23,066 nt of DNA from Deltaproteobacteria bacterium (lineage in GTDB: Bacteria; Desulfobacterota; Syntrophia; Syntrophales; UBA5619), in the NCBI GenBank assembly GCA_026388345.1, contig JAPLJY010000052.1, positions 1 through 23,066 of the forward strand, written 5' to 3'. Below, in pieces: positions 21,545 through 23,066 of this stretch; position 1 is the first letter of the stretch, and every line of letters begins with the position of its first letter. Made by a program: the position numbers and the translations under genes. Below the pieces are notes generated by a model that did not search any database, was not told the origin of the DNA, and saw nothing but the letters and a program-made list of their open reading frames with translations.

Positions 21545-22603
21545 CTACCCGTTCCCGCTTGTCCCGGCGACCGGCTGCTTCTTTCGCCGCAGACGCTGGA
21601 CCAGAAACCTGTCCACCGCCTCCTGCGAGAGGTCGTTGTCCAGAAGCGCTCTGAGGATATCCATGGGAATCTCCACCCTCGCTGCGCTCCGGTGACCGCC
21701 GGCCGTACCGAATATGCCGAACGATTTTCTGGCGATGGCGCCGCAGTCCTGCCGGTAACCATCCCCGCGGAAGATGATGACCAGCCGTTCCTTCACGATC
21801 CCGGCAATGACCACATAGAAGATGTTGATCACCCGCAGGAAGAAATCGGCCACCTGGACACAGGCGTCCGGGCTTTCCACCGTTCCGAGAAAGATGATCA
21901 CGCGGTCGTGGTAGCGGCGTTTGTGCTGGCAGGCGTAATCGAAGTACTTGAGAAACCGTTCGGGAATCTGGTTCAGCTCGATACGGCGGATGAGCTGCCG
22001 GTTTGCCCGTGAAAAAGTGAGGTAATATGCGCCGATGTCCTCGAGGCTGACATCCCGCTCGAAATTGACCGTGTCGCTCCTGATCCCGTAGAGGAGGGCT
22101 GTGTAAAGCCGCTTGGGAATCTTCACCCGCGCCGCAAGGAGATATTCCGTCATGATCGTGGAGAGAGCCCCGTAGGAGGGCCGAACATCGGCCAGCGAGG
22201 CGTGCCAGACTGTCTTGCAGGGGTGATGGTCGATCACGATCTGGGGTTTCACCTCTCCCAGGAGTTCCCCGAAAAAGGTAGGCTGGCCGTCAACCACGGC
22301 AATCAAGCGGAACTCCCCAAGATCGAGCTTGTCCAGCATCTGGATCTCGACCTTCATCTCCCGGATGAACTCGGCGTTCTGGTACCGGATCACGGGCTCC
22401 GTGGCGACAAAGATGCACTTCGCCAGGGGCTTCGTTTGGTTCAGGATCTCGCGCAGCGCCATCGCGGAGGCGACGGCATCCGGATCAGGACTGCCGTACA
22501 TCAGTACGGCGAGCGTATCATTCTCCCGGACCATCGTTTTGAGTTTGAAGACATTGAAGACCGTTTCCTCTTTTCGGGCCAGAAGCCATTCGATGCGTTT
22601 CAT
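21545..22603 (-). CDS. DHH/DHHA1 phosphoesterase, NrnA-like
   Basis: A 352-residue cytoplasmic phosphoesterase of the DHH superfamily. NrnA relatives degrade short oligoribonucleotides and/or pAp; c-di-nucleotide hydrolysis is another option in the family. Metal-binding motifs are SPDPDAVAS (38-46), Asp105 (VVDGQ), DHH at 125-127 (IDHHP) and Asp177 (GIRSDT). The DHHA1 substrate-binding end is CGAIARKSFG and GGHRSAA (302-308). In motif I the usual first His (H-x-x-P-D-x-D) is Ser38, a substitution I recall in some DHH subgroups. The N-terminal 25 residues are a short extra helix. AGGGA about 9 nt upstream is the SD; a stronger GGGAGGT 17 nt upstream is cut off by an in-frame TAA. Confidence 0.88.
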   Translation of the reverse strand: MKRIEWLLARKEETVFNVFKLKTMVRENDTLAVLMYGSPDPDAVASAMALREILNQTKPLAKCIFVATEPVIRYQNAEFIREMKVEIQMLDKLDLGEFRLIAVVDGQPTFFGELLGEVKPQIVIDHHPCKTVWHASLADVRPSYGALSTIMTEYLLAARVKIPKRLYTALLYGIRSDTVNFERDVSLEDIGAYYLTFSRANRQLIRRIELNQIPERFLKYFDYACQHKRRYHDRVIIFLGTVESPDACVQVADFFLRVINIFYVVIAGIVKERLVIIFRGDGYRQDCGAIARKSFGIFGTAGGHRSAARVEIPMDILRALLDNDLSQEAVDRFLVQRLRRKKQPVAGTSGNG

Positions 22604-22788
22604 GGAAGCGTCCCTGGTTTACCTCCCTGCAGTCGCAGGACTTTGCCGCAGACACAGTGTATTTTCTACCCCGACACCGCGATTTGCAAGCGGAATAATG
22701 AGAAGGCGATCAACTACAGCCACCGATAGGGCGGGGTCATATCAAACGGGTATGGTTTCAACAGGGATGTTCCGTTATAAGCGACGCG

Positions 22789-22905
22789 TTACGGTTTCTC
22801 TTCCCCCAGAATTCCCGTCACCCAGTCCAGGTTGACCCGGGAAGCGATTCTCATGTGAGGATTCTTTTTGGATCGCAGTAAACCGTCGCACCGGTATTTC
22901 GTCGG
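22789..22905 (-). pseudogene. Possible gene remnant next to the insertion sequence
   Basis: A minus-strand frame from 22905 to TAA 22791-22789 reads PTKYRCDGLLRSKKNPH and then MRIASRVNLDWVTGILGEEK, which looks like the natural C-terminus of a protein. It is closed upstream by TAA at 22908-22906 and has no good start or SD, though the ATG at the M could give a 21-residue product. Two other frames in the segment are also open, so the call is weak. Otherwise nothing is recognised in the 22604-22930 gap. Confidence 0.22.
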
Positions 22906-22944
22906 TTACAGGCGCCCACATTGTCCGTGTCCCGCCAAAATGAG

Positions 22945-22978
22945 AATGTCCTAAATCACCAAAGTAGAAATGTCCTAA
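22945..22978. mobile_element. Terminal direct repeats near the left end of an insertion sequence
   Basis: AATGTCCTAA occurs at 22945-22954 and again at 22969-22978, 24 nt apart, about 40-70 nt before the transposase start. Such spaced copies near an IS end are plausible transposase-binding sites. The exact IS boundary cannot be set because the right end is outside the window. Confidence 0.5.
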
Positions 22979-23017
22979 TGTAAGGCTGTAATTTTTCCCT
23001 AACGAAGGGGGGTAATT

Positions 23018-23066
23018 ATGGCCGGGAGGGACATTATCGTCATGAGTATGCGGGAGGTCAGGCGAC
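23018..23066 (+). CDS. Transposase, ISNCY/IS1202-like (N-terminus only)
   Basis: The frame reads MAGRDIIVMSMREVRR and runs off the window. This opening (xDIIxMSxxELRR) resembles transposases of the ISNCY/IS1202 type with an integrase core, in which a helix-turn-helix normally follows. The identification rests on memory of such N-termini and only 16 residues are visible. An AAGGGGGG run about 7 nt upstream serves as SD. The twin AATGTCCTAA repeats upstream support an IS left end. Confidence 0.6.
   Translation, partial: MAGRDIIVMSMREVRR

Overview
The window looks like chromosomal DNA from a GC-rich Gram-negative bacterium. An outer-membrane beta-barrel protein, a barrel-tipped MlaD, a lipoprotein-like DUF4384 protein and ECF sigma/anti-sigma genes all imply a diderm envelope. 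The gene types and gene order (FmdB-type zinc ribbon, DHH phosphoesterase, MlaEFD, CHASE2 cyclase) resemble Deltaproteobacteria/Desulfobacterota, perhaps Syntrophales. That assignment is from memory of such genomes and cannot be proven here. No rRNA or CRISPR array is present.

Region A (1-2040, minus strand): a cut-off zf-HC2 anti-sigma gene, its ECF sigma factor (TTG start), an inverted repeat, and a secreted protein gene. The secreted gene has a near-perfect ECF-type promoter (GGAACTT, 17 nt, TCTAA) just upstream, so it is a likely target of the neighbouring sigma factor.

Region B (about 2041-8290, mostly plus strand): a visibly AT-richer accessory stretch of short, mostly monocistronic genes. 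It holds an ElyC/SanA-like DUF218 protein, an SdpI-family membrane protein, a bacterial PH-like protein, two 98-99 aa unknown proteins, an SMP-30-like gene interrupted by an in-frame TAG, a zinc-ribbon protein and a nitroreductase. There is also a possible degenerate c-di-GMP-I (GEMM) riboswitch. The region ends in a tRNA-3'-end-like scrap and a 10-bp tandem repeat beside an intact tRNA-Thr(CGU) with its own terminator, which suggests an old integration site.

Region C (8517-19015, plus strand): a tightly packed, GC-rich set of eight genes that probably forms one operon behind a sigma-70-like promoter. In order they are a CHASE2 adenylate cyclase, an alanine racemase fused to about 290 residues of unknown domain, a D-Ala-D-Ala ligase-like protein, an outer-membrane barrel, a second ligase-like protein, and MlaE, MlaF and MlaD. 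This MlaD carries a C-terminal barrel-like domain. The set joins cyclic-nucleotide signalling, D-alanine/peptidoglycan precursor chemistry and trans-envelope phospholipid transport, and it is the most interesting part of the window.

Region D (19183-22603): a DUF4384 envelope protein, a small HExxH protein, an FmdB-family zinc ribbon, a membrane-anchored unknown protein, and a convergent DHH/DHHA1 phosphoesterase.

Region E (22604-23066): a possible gene remnant next to the left end of an insertion sequence, whose transposase is cut by the window edge.
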